16,217 nucleotides of DNA from an uncultured Sulfurovum sp. (GTDB lineage Bacteria > Campylobacterota > Campylobacteria > Campylobacterales > Sulfurovaceae), in contig CALDBH010000072.1 in assembly GCA_937938065.1 (NCBI GenBank), positions 1-16,217 on the forward strand. The letters run 5' to 3'. Made by a program: the position numbers and the translations under genes. The notes beneath the pieces were generated by a model. It was not told the DNA's origin. It worked only from the letters and a program-made list of their open reading frames with translations, and made no database searches. Below are positions 1-6,660 of the stretch, piece after piece. Positions within the stretch are counted from its first letter, which is position 1. Each line of letters begins with the position of its first letter.

Positions 1-417
1 CTAGGTGAGTTCTTGGCACTTGCTGAGTCTTTAAGGATGATCGGTCAAAAACATGACGATGCTAAACTTGCTGCACTTACTGCTGCTCTTGATGTTGCGA
101 ACCAAGGTTACCTTGATAACAACAAAGCACCAGGAAGAAAAGTAGGTCAACCAGATAACAAAGCATCTCACTTCTTCGTAGCGCAGTACTGGGCAGAAGC
201 ACTTGCAAATGGTGAAGATGCAGAATTAGCTTCTAAATTCGCTCCAGTTGCTGCTGCACTTAAAGAGAACGAAGATAAGATCATGGAAGAGCTAATGGCT
301 GCTGAAGGTGAAGGTAAAACTACAGATGTTGGTGGTTACTTCCATCCAAATGACGAGATGGCTGCTAAGGCAATGAGACCATCTGCTACACTTAACAGTA
401 TTATTGACGCTATCTAA
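1..417 (+). CDS. icd: Isocitrate dehydrogenase, NADP-dependent, monomeric type (3' part only)
   Basis: This is the C-terminal 138 residues of a gene that begins before the window; the frame is open from base 1. It resembles the end of the roughly 740-residue monomeric isocitrate dehydrogenases. The visible block NKAPGRKVGQPDNKASHFF is followed by QYWAEAL, and near the end come YFHPNDE and RPSATLN, all characteristic of that family's nucleotide-binding end. The enzyme interconverts isocitrate and 2-oxoglutarate with NADP in the cytoplasm; in autotrophic Campylobacterota it can run in the carboxylating direction of the reductive TCA cycle (family knowledge). All visible arginines are AGA or AGG, with no CGN codons, suggesting high expression. 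A strong hairpin follows the TAA stop. Confidence 0.92.
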   Translation, partial: LGEFLALAESLRMIGQKHDDAKLAALTAALDVANQGYLDNNKAPGRKVGQPDNKASHFFVAQYWAEALANGEDAELASKFAPVAAALKENEDKIMEELMAAEGEGKTTDVGGYFHPNDEMAAKAMRPSATLNSIIDAI

Positions 418-430
418 GTTGTCATCTACT

Positions 431-458
431 GTGTACTGCACCCTAGGGTGTAGTACAT
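431..458 (+). terminator. Long hairpin after icd, possible terminator or processing site
   Basis: Arms 432-444 and 445-457 form a nearly perfect inverted repeat, with one G-U pair at 438/451 and an extra G-U closing pair at 431/458. The centre is CCCTAGGG, so the real loop is the four bases CTAG. There is no run of T after it, so it is not a textbook intrinsic terminator. It may instead stabilise the icd mRNA 3' end or attenuate read-through into the downstream carboxylase gene. Confidence 0.5.
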
Positions 459-513
459 CTCATCAAAATATAAACATAGATTTAATACTCTCAAAAATAT
501 TGAAGGAAATTCA

Positions 514-1968
514 ATGAGTCGAAAAATATCAAAAATTTTAATTGCCAATCGTGGTGAGATTGCACTACGTATCATCAGAGCATGTAAAGAGTTGGAAATC
601 ACCAGTGTCGTGATCCATTCAAAAGTAGACAGTGAGGGACCATGGGTAAAAAAAGCAGATAAAAGTGTTTTACTTGAAGGTCATCCTGTGGAAGTTTATC
701 TTGATTATGAAAATATTATCAAGATCGCCAAAGAGCAAAAATGTACTGCTATCCATCCTGGGTACGGTTTCTTGTCTGAAAGTGCTGATTTTGCCAGGGC
801 TTGTGATAAAAATGGACTTATTTTCATCGGACCAAAAGCAGAACACATTGAGCTTTTTGGAGATAAGATTACTTCAAAAAATGCTATGAAAGAGATAGGC
901 GTACCAGTACTTGAGGGAACATCAGCACCTATATCAGATAAAAAAGAAGCGGAAAAAACTGCTCAAGAGATCGGGTTTCCTATTATTATTAAAGCAGCAT
1001 TTGGTGGTGGAGGCCGTGGAATGCGTGTTGTATATGAAGCTAAGCAATTCGCATCACTCTTTGATGCAGCAACCAATGAAGCAAAAAAATATTTTGGAAA
1101 TGGTGATGTATTTATAGAAAAATTTGTAAGTAATCCTCGACATATAGAAGTACAAGTGATTGCTGACAAGTTTGGTAACGTTGTGCATTTGGGGGAACGT
1201 GATTGTTCCATTCAAAGACGTCATCAAAAAGTCATTGAAATAGCACCTTCACCAAGGCTTAATGATGCTACACGAAAAGAGCTCTATCGTATTGCTATAA
1301 GAGCTATGAACCGTTTAGGGTATGAAAATGTCGGTACGATCGAATTTTTGCTCGATGAAAAAGACAATATCTATTTTATTGAAATGAATACACGTCTTCA
1401 GGTTGAACACCCGGTTACAGAGATCATCACAGGTGTGGATATCGTACAGCGTATGATCCAAATCGCTGAAGGGGATAAACTTCATTTTTTACAAGAAGAG
1501 ATTAATTTTAGAGGATATGCCATTGAGTTTAGGATCAATGCAGAGGACCCGTTAAATAATTTCATGCCATCATTTGGAACTATCGGAGAGTACTTAACAC
1601 CGGGAGGACCAGGTGTAAGGTTAGATACAAGTGTCTACGGTGGATACAAGATGCCTACAAATTATGATTCTATGATAGGTAAACTTATTGTATGGGCATT
1701 GGATTGGGAAGGTGTGGTCAAAAAAGCAAAAAGAGCTCTTGATGAATATCACATTGAAGGGCTTACAACGAACATCCCATTGCATAAAGAAGTAGTATGT
1801 GATAAGGATTTTCAGGAAGGAAAATTTGATACAGGTTTCCTAGACAAACGTGTAGAACATTTTGCACTGATCAATACTATTGCACCAAATAAAGATAAAC
1901 GTATTAGTTCATTTTTCTCAAAATTAATGCAAAAAGGACTCATATCAGAGAAGGGTGATTTTATTTAG
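514..1968 (+). CDS. accC: Biotin carboxylase subunit (AccC / pyruvate carboxylase subunit A type)
   Basis: This 484-residue protein is the ATP-dependent biotin carboxylase that loads CO2 from bicarbonate onto carrier-bound biotin. The order is N-terminal domain (KILIANRGEIA at 7-17, HPGYGFLSE at 81-89), ATP-grasp with the glycine-rich loop FGGGGRGM (163-170), QRRHQKVIE (234-242, K239), EMNTRLQVEHP (290-300, with E290, R294 and E298 matching the E. coli catalytic residues), and the C-terminal domain. AAGGAA at 503-508 precedes the ATG by 5 bases. It is about 35 residues longer than E. coli AccC (449), with the extra residues at the C-terminus. That, and its place after icd rather than beside accB, leaves open a PycA role or a 2-oxoglutarate carboxylase small-subunit role. 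No carboxyl-carrier subunit is in the window. The enzyme class is secure; the acceptor substrate is not. Confidence 0.9.
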   Translation: MSRKISKILIANRGEIALRIIRACKELEITSVVIHSKVDSEGPWVKKADKSVLLEGHPVEVYLDYENIIKIAKEQKCTAIHPGYGFLSESADFARACDKNGLIFIGPKAEHIELFGDKITSKNAMKEIGVPVLEGTSAPISDKKEAEKTAQEIGFPIIIKAAFGGGGRGMRVVYEAKQFASLFDAATNEAKKYFGNGDVFIEKFVSNPRHIEVQVIADKFGNVVHLGERDCSIQRRHQKVIEIAPSPRLNDATRKELYRIAIRAMNRLGYENVGTIEFLLDEKDNIYFIEMNTRLQVEHPVTEIITGVDIVQRMIQIAEGDKLHFLQEEINFRGYAIEFRINAEDPLNNFMPSFGTIGEYLTPGGPGVRLDTSVYGGYKMPTNYDSMIGKLIVWALDWEGVVKKAKRALDEYHIEGLTTNIPLHKEVVCDKDFQEGKFDTGFLDKRVEHFALINTIAPNKDKRISSFFSKLMQKGLISEKGDFI

Positions 1969-2024
1969 TCCCCCTTTAATAGATTGCCACTCTCTTGGGT
2001 AATGAGAGATTAAGGTTATCACTA

Positions 2025-2030
2025 TATGAT
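2025..2030 (+). promoter_or_regulatory. Possible -10 box for the export operon
   Basis: TATGAT lies 58 bases before the ATG of the ABC membrane gene and would give a leader of about 50 nt. No good -35 hexamer stands at the usual distance, but -35 boxes are poorly conserved in Campylobacterota. The 120-base gap after accC holds no other clear promoter. The box sits inside a small palindrome (ACTAT-atg-ATAGT, 2021-2033), which weakens the call. Confidence 0.35.
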
Positions 2031-2061
2031 AGTTTAGTTCTTTGACTATAAAGTCAATTAA

Positions 2062-2093
2062 ATCATCAGTACGAATAAAGGGCCTTTGATGAT
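2062..2093 (+). promoter_or_regulatory. Inverted repeat that could sequester the start codon of the ABC membrane gene
   Basis: ATCATCA at 2062-2068 is the exact reverse complement of TGATGAT at 2087-2093, which contains the ATG start at 2089. In mRNA this 7-bp stem would cover the start codon and leave the ribosome binding site (AAAGGG, 2077-2082) in the 18-nt loop. A second perfect 6-bp hairpin (TTGACT / AGTCAA, 2042-2057) lies just upstream. Translational control is inferred; only the repeats are observed. Confidence 0.35.
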
Positions 2094-3048
2094 ATCAAAT
2101 AAGATTTTTATTGATTTTGTAAAGAAGATAATCCAAGAAGACCGAAAAAATATTCTTCATCTAGTTTATTATTCTATCATTGATGCGATCTTGGTATTGT
2201 CTATCCCTCTGGCATCAGCTATTGTTATTAATAGTGTATTGTCACATGCTTCACTCTCTCTTATCGTTGTAGGTACCATTCTTCTTATTTTATTTGTATT
2301 TATCACCATATTGCAACTACTTAAAGAATACATCATTGAAAAGTTTCAACAAAAAGTGTTTCTTATGAGAGGAATAGAGATTTCCCAAAAAGCATTAAAT
2401 CTACATCAGGGGGAGAGCAGTGATGAGACTAAACATAGAAAATTGATGAACTATTTTTTCGATATTACCTCTATTCAGAAGTTCTTTCCCATTCTTGTAC
2501 TTGATGGACTTGGCGTGGTCATTAAAATCCTGGTAAGTCTTCTTTTACTGCTTATATTTGATCCGATCCTATTTACTGCAGGTGTGATTTTATTCTCATT
2601 ATATATTATTATATTGTTTGCTCTTGGGCGTAATGCGGGAGTCACTGCATTAGCGCGTTCAGATGCGAAACATAATACAATCTATTTTTTACAAAATATC
2701 AATGAAGAAAAAGGCTCAAGAGAAGAGACTCTTACTAAGTATAACACTTCCTTGGCCAAGTATGTGAAGGCTCGGCAGAATTTATTTAGGATCATTATCA
2801 GACAATTGGGCTTTACATTTTTTGCAGAAGGGTTTATTTTTACTATGTTCTTACTCATAGGAGGGTATCTTGTGATCAATGGCAGCCTGCCTTTGGGAGA
2901 GTTTGTTGCAGCAGAAATTATTGTTACTTCTATTACCTATGCGCTTAAAGGATTTGCTAAACAGCTTGATTATATCTATGATACGGTTGAGGGATTGTAT
3001 AAAGTAAACAAGTTATCAGTGGAACTGAAGGATAAGCAAGATGGATAG
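2089..3048 (+). CDS. ABC-exporter transmembrane domain protein lacking an ATPase domain
   Basis: This 319-residue inner-membrane protein has six predicted membrane segments (about 26-50, 56-79, 133-157, 158-180, 242-262, 268-288) in the pattern of the type I exporter membrane domain. A long cytoplasmic loop lies at 80-132 and another at 181-241. It ends with YDTVEGLYKVNKLS, close to where the linker to the nucleotide-binding domain starts in full-length exporters (about 570-720 residues). No Walker A, LSGGQ or Walker B motif is present. The next gene starts inside its last codons, so this is not a simple frameshifted NBD. ATG 2089 is chosen over TTG 2086 because AAAGGG (2077-2082) is 6 bases before it. 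With the HlyD and TolC genes downstream it resembles a type I secretion system; the substrate and the ATPase are unknown. Confidence 0.8.
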   Translation: MISNKIFIDFVKKIIQEDRKNILHLVYYSIIDAILVLSIPLASAIVINSVLSHASLSLIVVGTILLILFVFITILQLLKEYIIEKFQQKVFLMRGIEISQKALNLHQGESSDETKHRKLMNYFFDITSIQKFFPILVLDGLGVVIKILVSLLLLLIFDPILFTAGVILFSLYIIILFALGRNAGVTALARSDAKHNTIYFLQNINEEKGSREETLTKYNTSLAKYVKARQNLFRIIIRQLGFTFFAEGFIFTMFLLIGGYLVINGSLPLGEFVAAEIIVTSITYALKGFAKQLDYIYDTVEGLYKVNKLSVELKDKQDG

Positions 3049-4312
3049 ATTTGAATTTGATTCTTTGAAACTTGTTCAGACAGCCCCTTTTGTAAATCGA
3101 GTAGGACGTGTTATATTTGTACTTATCCTTGTGTTTGTAGCGATCCTCTTTTTACCCTGGAGACAGACAGTTGAGGGAGAGGGTAGAGTGATTGCGTATG
3201 ATCCTACCCAAAGAGTACAATCCATCTCCGCACCTATAGACGGTTTCATCGAGACTTTTTTTGTTTCAGAAAATGAACATGTGCAAAAGGGTGCAAAACT
3301 GTTTGATATGATTGATCCGGATAAAGAGTATAAAACACGTGTCTATAAAATGAGAGAGGACTTCAAGCAGCAGCAACAGAACATCGAAGATAAACTGCTT
3401 ATTTTAGAGCAAAAAAGAAGCAGTCTCCTTGCACAGAAAGAAATACGTCTTGAGCTATATGACAAACGCTATACACAAGCCGAAGAAGTACTGAAATCTA
3501 AACAGATCAAATATAGTGCAGACAAGAAAAACTATGAAGTGATCTCAAATCAGTTTAATAGGATAAAAGAGCTCTATCTTCAGAAAATAGAATCCAAAAA
3601 GCATTTTGAAAAAATGGAAAATGAGTATATTTTTGCTAAAACTAAGCTCGATAAAATAGAGATAGATATTGAGGTGGAAAAACGCAACATGTTGATCATA
3701 CAGAAAGAGAAAGAGCACTTTTTAGAGGAGATTGGAAATAAGATAAGAGCACTTGAGACGAACAGGTTATCTGAAGAAACACATTTAAACAGTTTGAAAA
3801 GAGAATTGGAAAAACATCAGACCGAAGTTTCAAGATATGAGACATCATCTGTTGTTTCACAAAAAGATGGCTCAGTCATGCGAATCTTAAAAAATGATAA
3901 AAATACCTATATAAAAAAAGGTGAACCTATTGCACTCTTTTCCCCCGATGTAACGACAAGCGCACTTTTGTTAAAGGTATCTGATTTCAATATGCCGCTT
4001 ATCAAAGAGGGACTCTCTGTAAGGATACGTTTTCATGGCTGGCCTGCATTGCACCTTCCGGGCTGGCCGACAATAAGGTTTGGTACGTTTGGAGGGATTA
4101 TAAAAAGAGTGGACCCTGTCTTGCATGAAAAGGGCTTTTACTATGCCTATGTTGTTGAAGACCCAAATGAACCATGGCCCTCACAAGAAGAGTTAAGAGT
4201 AGGAACCAATGCAACGGTATGGGCTGCTTTGTCAGTTGTACCTATCTGGTATGAACTGTGGCGTTTGATGAATGCCTTCCCTGCAAATATGGTCACTTCT
4301 GGGAAAAAGTAA
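3041..4312 (+). CDS. HlyD-family periplasmic adaptor (membrane fusion protein)
   Basis: This 423-residue protein would link an inner-membrane transporter to an outer-membrane channel. A short cytoplasmic N-terminus is followed by one membrane helix (about 21-38). The first lipoyl half (57-92) contains SAPIDGFIETFFV and VQKGAKLF. A long charged coiled coil runs from about 100 to 268, then comes the second lipoyl half (about 272-302, KDGSVM and IKKGEPIALF) and a beta-barrel region ending near 400 (VGTNATVWAA). The region VEGEGRVIAYDP after the membrane helix and the tryptophan-rich FHGWPALHLPGWP stretch resemble HlyD proteins paired with ABC exporters, as I recall them. The gene overlaps the upstream gene by 8 bases, with AAGGA at 3028-3032 as binding site, so the two are probably translationally coupled. 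No RND pump gene is nearby. Confidence 0.88.
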   Translation: MDRFEFDSLKLVQTAPFVNRVGRVIFVLILVFVAILFLPWRQTVEGEGRVIAYDPTQRVQSISAPIDGFIETFFVSENEHVQKGAKLFDMIDPDKEYKTRVYKMREDFKQQQQNIEDKLLILEQKRSSLLAQKEIRLELYDKRYTQAEEVLKSKQIKYSADKKNYEVISNQFNRIKELYLQKIESKKHFEKMENEYIFAKTKLDKIEIDIEVEKRNMLIIQKEKEHFLEEIGNKIRALETNRLSEETHLNSLKRELEKHQTEVSRYETSSVVSQKDGSVMRILKNDKNTYIKKGEPIALFSPDVTTSALLLKVSDFNMPLIKEGLSVRIRFHGWPALHLPGWPTIRFGTFGGIIKRVDPVLHEKGFYYAYVVEDPNEPWPSQEELRVGTNATVWAALSVVPIWYELWRLMNAFPANMVTSGKK

Positions 4313-5676
4313 TGATAAACATACTACCAAGATACTACCTATTTATTTTGCTTGTTTCACCTTATATTTTAGGTAAAGAGATCTTTACAGTTGAACATGT
4401 TGAACAGCATTTGACAGAGAAAAATCCCTATATATACAGTGCCATAGGACGGCAATATATTGATGAGGCGCGCATAGAAACAGCGCAGGGAGATCTTGAT
4501 ACAAGACTCTTTGGTGCTTATGATAAAAAAGATTACCCTGTAAGTACGGGTGAATTTTCTGATGTTTTTCTCAGTAAACCAACAGAAAATGGTACAGAGT
4601 TTATTGCCGGATACAGAAAAGCAGAAGGGATCCAGGAGTATAACAATATCAAGACTGGAAATGATGGAGAATTTCGTATTGGCGTCAAAGTGCCTGTTTT
4701 TTCATTATTGAATGAAATGAATGAGAGAAAATACAAAATTGATTCTGCGAAGATAAATGCGACAAAGTCGACATTTCATGCGCAAAATAATTTAAGAAAT
4801 CTCTATGCGCAGATCATGCTCTCCTATTATAAGCTTCTCTATTATCATGAATTGGTCAAGCTTGAAAAAAGATTATATGTAAAAGCAAAAAAGAGGAATG
4901 GTTTCATTGAACAAAAGGTCAATGCAGGAGACCTGGCACCTATTGAATTACTCGAATCAGATCAGCAGATAATCAGTCGTGAACAAAGGGTTCTTAGAAC
5001 AAAACGAAGTTATACACAGGCATTGCAGTCATTTTTGAAATATATGAATATTCCCCAAAATGATTTTGATCAAAAGTATGCATTGCCGACTTTAAAAATG
5101 TTAAAGAAAGAAAAGATCATTTTGGAAAGTGCAATGCGTAAAGCCCTGGAGAGTAGACAGGATATTAAGGCATTGGAGTATCAAAGAACAAAGTTGGACC
5201 TAGATACTGCCTATAACAGTTTAGATAAATATCCTAAGTTGAACCTTTTTGCCTATGGTGTGCATGATATGGAGTATGGTGAAGGTGTAAAAGTTGGATT
5301 ACAGTTTGAAATGCCTTTGGAAAGACGAAAGTATGAAGGGAAGAAGGTAGAGATAAAAAAGAGTGTTATCCAACTTGAAGAGGAGAAGAATCGATTGATC
5401 CTGGAATTGAAAGCGAATCTAAGTAATTTGATCTATTCATTGGATACTATCAATCAAAACATAGAGCTAGGGCGTAAAGAAACGAAAATAGTTGAGTCAC
5501 TGGAAAAAATGGAAAACAAAAAGTATGAAGTTGGCTCAAGTGATCTATTCCAGGTTAATCAACGTGAAATACTTACATTGGAAGTGAAAAGAAAACAGCT
5601 GGAATACTATCTTAATGCACTGATGGTCCAGCAAGAGATTAAAAGAGAGACAGGAGAGCTTATTCGTACTTTTTAA
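4312..5676 (+). CDS. TolC-family outer-membrane efflux protein
   Basis: This 454-residue protein would form the outer-membrane channel of the operon. Residues 1-20 (MINILPRYYLFILLVSPYIL) look like a secretion signal. The rest is two alpha-helical repeat halves typical of outer membrane efflux proteins, with long charged helices at about 140-245 and 340-450 and strand-like segments such as FRIGVKVPVF (121-130) and VKVGLQFEMPL (327-337) entering each coiled region. The ATG shares its A with the stop of the HlyD gene (TAATG), so translation is probably coupled. An in-frame GTG at 4258 would extend it into the HlyD gene and put charged residues before the signal, so I reject it. The last 17 bases overlap the 3' end of the convergent small gene, leaving no room for a separate terminator. 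Confidence 0.87.
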   Translation: MINILPRYYLFILLVSPYILGKEIFTVEHVEQHLTEKNPYIYSAIGRQYIDEARIETAQGDLDTRLFGAYDKKDYPVSTGEFSDVFLSKPTENGTEFIAGYRKAEGIQEYNNIKTGNDGEFRIGVKVPVFSLLNEMNERKYKIDSAKINATKSTFHAQNNLRNLYAQIMLSYYKLLYYHELVKLEKRLYVKAKKRNGFIEQKVNAGDLAPIELLESDQQIISREQRVLRTKRSYTQALQSFLKYMNIPQNDFDQKYALPTLKMLKKEKIILESAMRKALESRQDIKALEYQRTKLDLDTAYNSLDKYPKLNLFAYGVHDMEYGEGVKVGLQFEMPLERRKYEGKKVEIKKSVIQLEEEKNRLILELKANLSNLIYSLDTINQNIELGRKETKIVESLEKMENKKYEVGSSDLFQVNQREILTLEVKRKQLEYYLNALMVQQEIKRETGELIRTF

Positions 5677-5875
5677 ACTGCTGCAGCCACTCTTTATCTT
5701 CTTCACTGAGTGTTCCGACCCTTTCAAGTAGTTTTTTCTTGGTAGCAATAAGATCGTCTATTTCTAGATAAGCTAAAAGAGCGGGATTGATGGTTGTCTC
5801 TTCTCTGCCATAAGCGATGAGTTTTTCTATATCTGCTAGTAATTCTTCTTTTGAGTGTTCATTTTCTTTATTCAT
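5660..5875 (-). CDS. Small acidic hypothetical protein (71 aa)
   Basis: The product is highly charged and apparently soluble, with no signal or membrane segment and probably all helical. It contains LIAYGREETTINPALLAYLE (19-38) and ends with VGTLSEEDKEWLQQFKKYE. This looks like a real protein, not a shadow ORF: its composition is normal and the plus strand opposite it is otherwise non-coding. I recall similar short proteins in other Campylobacterota but no function. The 3' end overlaps the last 17 bases of the tolC-like gene in convergent orientation. The 5' end is 40 bases from bcp in divergent orientation. The binding site is weak: only GGG about 13 bases before the ATG. Confidence 0.72.
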   Translation of the reverse strand: MNKENEHSKEELLADIEKLIAYGREETTINPALLAYLEIDDLIATKKKLLERVGTLSEEDKEWLQQFKKYE

Positions 5876-5880
5876 TCTGT

Positions 5881-5886
5881 TATACT
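5881..5886 (+). promoter_or_regulatory. Probable -10 box for bcp
   Basis: TATACT lies 29 bases before the bcp ATG in the 40-base gap between bcp and the divergent small gene, predicting transcription from about 5893. The opposite strand of the same bases reads AGTATA, so a minus-strand promoter for the small gene may overlap it. There is no clear -35. Confidence 0.45.
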
Positions 5887-5915
5887 ACCCAAAAAGAAAT
5901 AATAAAGGATACAGT

Positions 5916-6383
5916 ATGTTAGAAGTAGGAACACAAGTACCAGATTTTTGTTTACCCAACCAGGATGAAGAGGAGATTTGTCTTAGAGATATTAAAGGCA
6001 GATGGATAGTACTTTACTTTTACCCAAAAGATAACACTCCGGGTTGTACAACAGAAGCTTGTGATTTTACAGCAGCACTTCCGGACTTTACAGATTTGGA
6101 TGCCATCATCTTAGGAGTGAGTCCAGACTCACCTGAAAAGCATAGAAAATTTATAGAGAAAAAAGAACTCAAAATTACTTTATTGGCTGATGAAGAGAAA
6201 GAATTGTGTAAGACTTTTGGTATCTGGCAGCTTAAAAAATTCATGGGTAAAGAGTATATGGGTGTGGTACGTTCTACATTTATTATAGATCCAGATGGGA
6301 AAGTAGCTGCAAACTGGACAAAAGTAAGAGTAAAAGAACATGTGGATGCTGTGAAAGCCAAACTGGAAGAACTACAGGCATAA
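5916..6383 (+). CDS. bcp: Thioredoxin-dependent peroxiredoxin, BCP/PrxQ type
   Basis: This 155-residue cytoplasmic peroxidase reduces hydrogen peroxide and organic hydroperoxides using thioredoxin. The active-site segment is FYPKDNTPGCTTEACDF. C44 is the peroxidatic cysteine, and C49, five residues later, is the resolving cysteine of the atypical BCP arrangement. Downstream are the family segments GVSPDSPEKHRKF and VRSTFIIDPDGKV. Length matches E. coli Bcp (156). ATG 5916 has AAAGGA at 5904-5909, 6 bases upstream. The same frame stays open to 5817, but that extension has no binding site and does not resemble the family. It appears to be a single-gene unit. Confidence 0.95.
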   Translation: MLEVGTQVPDFCLPNQDEEEICLRDIKGRWIVLYFYPKDNTPGCTTEACDFTAALPDFTDLDAIILGVSPDSPEKHRKFIEKKELKITLLADEEKELCKTFGIWQLKKFMGKEYMGVVRSTFIIDPDGKVAANWTKVRVKEHVDAVKAKLEELQA

Positions 6384-6399
6384 TCTACGATACCATAAA

Positions 6400-6419
6400 A
6401 GGCATCCAAAAGGGTGCCT
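6400..6419. terminator. Short hairpin after bcp, possible terminator
   Basis: An 8-bp stem (arms 6400-6407 and 6412-6419, one wobble pair) encloses a 4-base AAAA loop 17 bases after the bcp stop. On the plus strand no T run follows. On the minus strand it is followed by TTTTAT, but no minus-strand gene needs it. It probably marks the end of the bcp transcript. Confidence 0.4.
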
Positions 6420-6464
6420 ATGCAAACACCTCCTAAATTTATATTCATTTAAACATCATTTCGG

Positions 6465-6470
6465 TATAAT
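6465..6470 (+). promoter_or_regulatory. -10 box of the rpsB-tsf promoter
   Basis: This is a perfect TATAAT, the best -10 match seen by eye in the window, upstream of two highly expressed translation genes. Transcription would start near 6477, leaving a leader of about 180 nt before rpsB. The -35 region is AT-rich without a recognisable hexamer. Confidence 0.7.
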
Positions 6471-6476
6471 CGCGCT

Positions 6477-6660
6477 CCTTATTCTATAAGAGGCTATTGA
6501 AGATAGCTTGAATTTGGAAATACTCATGTAGTTATTCCTTGACTGGTTGCGCATTGTGCGTTGATGACTACAGCGGATTAAACCTAGTGATGAAGCATGT
6601 GCTTTTAACTGAGCTTTTATGATGAAAGTTCTATTATGATTATATACCAAGGAGAAACTT
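6477..6660 (+). promoter_or_regulatory. Long structured 5' leader of rpsB (candidate S2 autoregulatory RNA)
   Basis: The leader is about 180 nt long and has no convincing ORF. Three hairpins are visible. Hairpin 1 pairs 6491-6497 with 6503-6509 (7 bp with one wobble, TGAAG loop). Hairpin 2 pairs 6528-6535 with 6564-6571 (GTAGTTAT with ATGACTAC) and encloses an inner CGCA-ttg-TGCG stem at 6550-6560. Hairpin 3 is the palindrome AAGCATGTGCTT at 6593-6604. The ribosome binding site AAGGAG (6649-6654) is 6 bases from the ATG. In other bacteria rpsB-tsf is repressed by S2 binding its own leader. That this leader does the same is inference. Confidence 0.5.

Noticed and set aside
1969..2035. Several 5-bp hairpins after the carboxylase gene (for example 1990-2008) as a terminator
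   Set aside because: The stems are short, the loops are long, and no T tract follows; random AT-rich sequence gives the same.
3041..3400. A frameshifted NBD after the ABC membrane domain
   Set aside because: All this sequence is a well-formed HlyD N-terminus and coiled coil; no Walker A or other NBD motif appears in the translations I examined.
4258..4311. Upstream GTG start for the TolC-like gene
   Set aside because: It lies inside the HlyD coding region and would place extra residues before a good signal peptide that starts at ATG 4312.
5817..5915. 33-residue N-terminal extension of Bcp
   Set aside because: It is antisense to the small minus-strand gene, has no binding site, and does not resemble peroxiredoxins; ATG 5916 has a good site.
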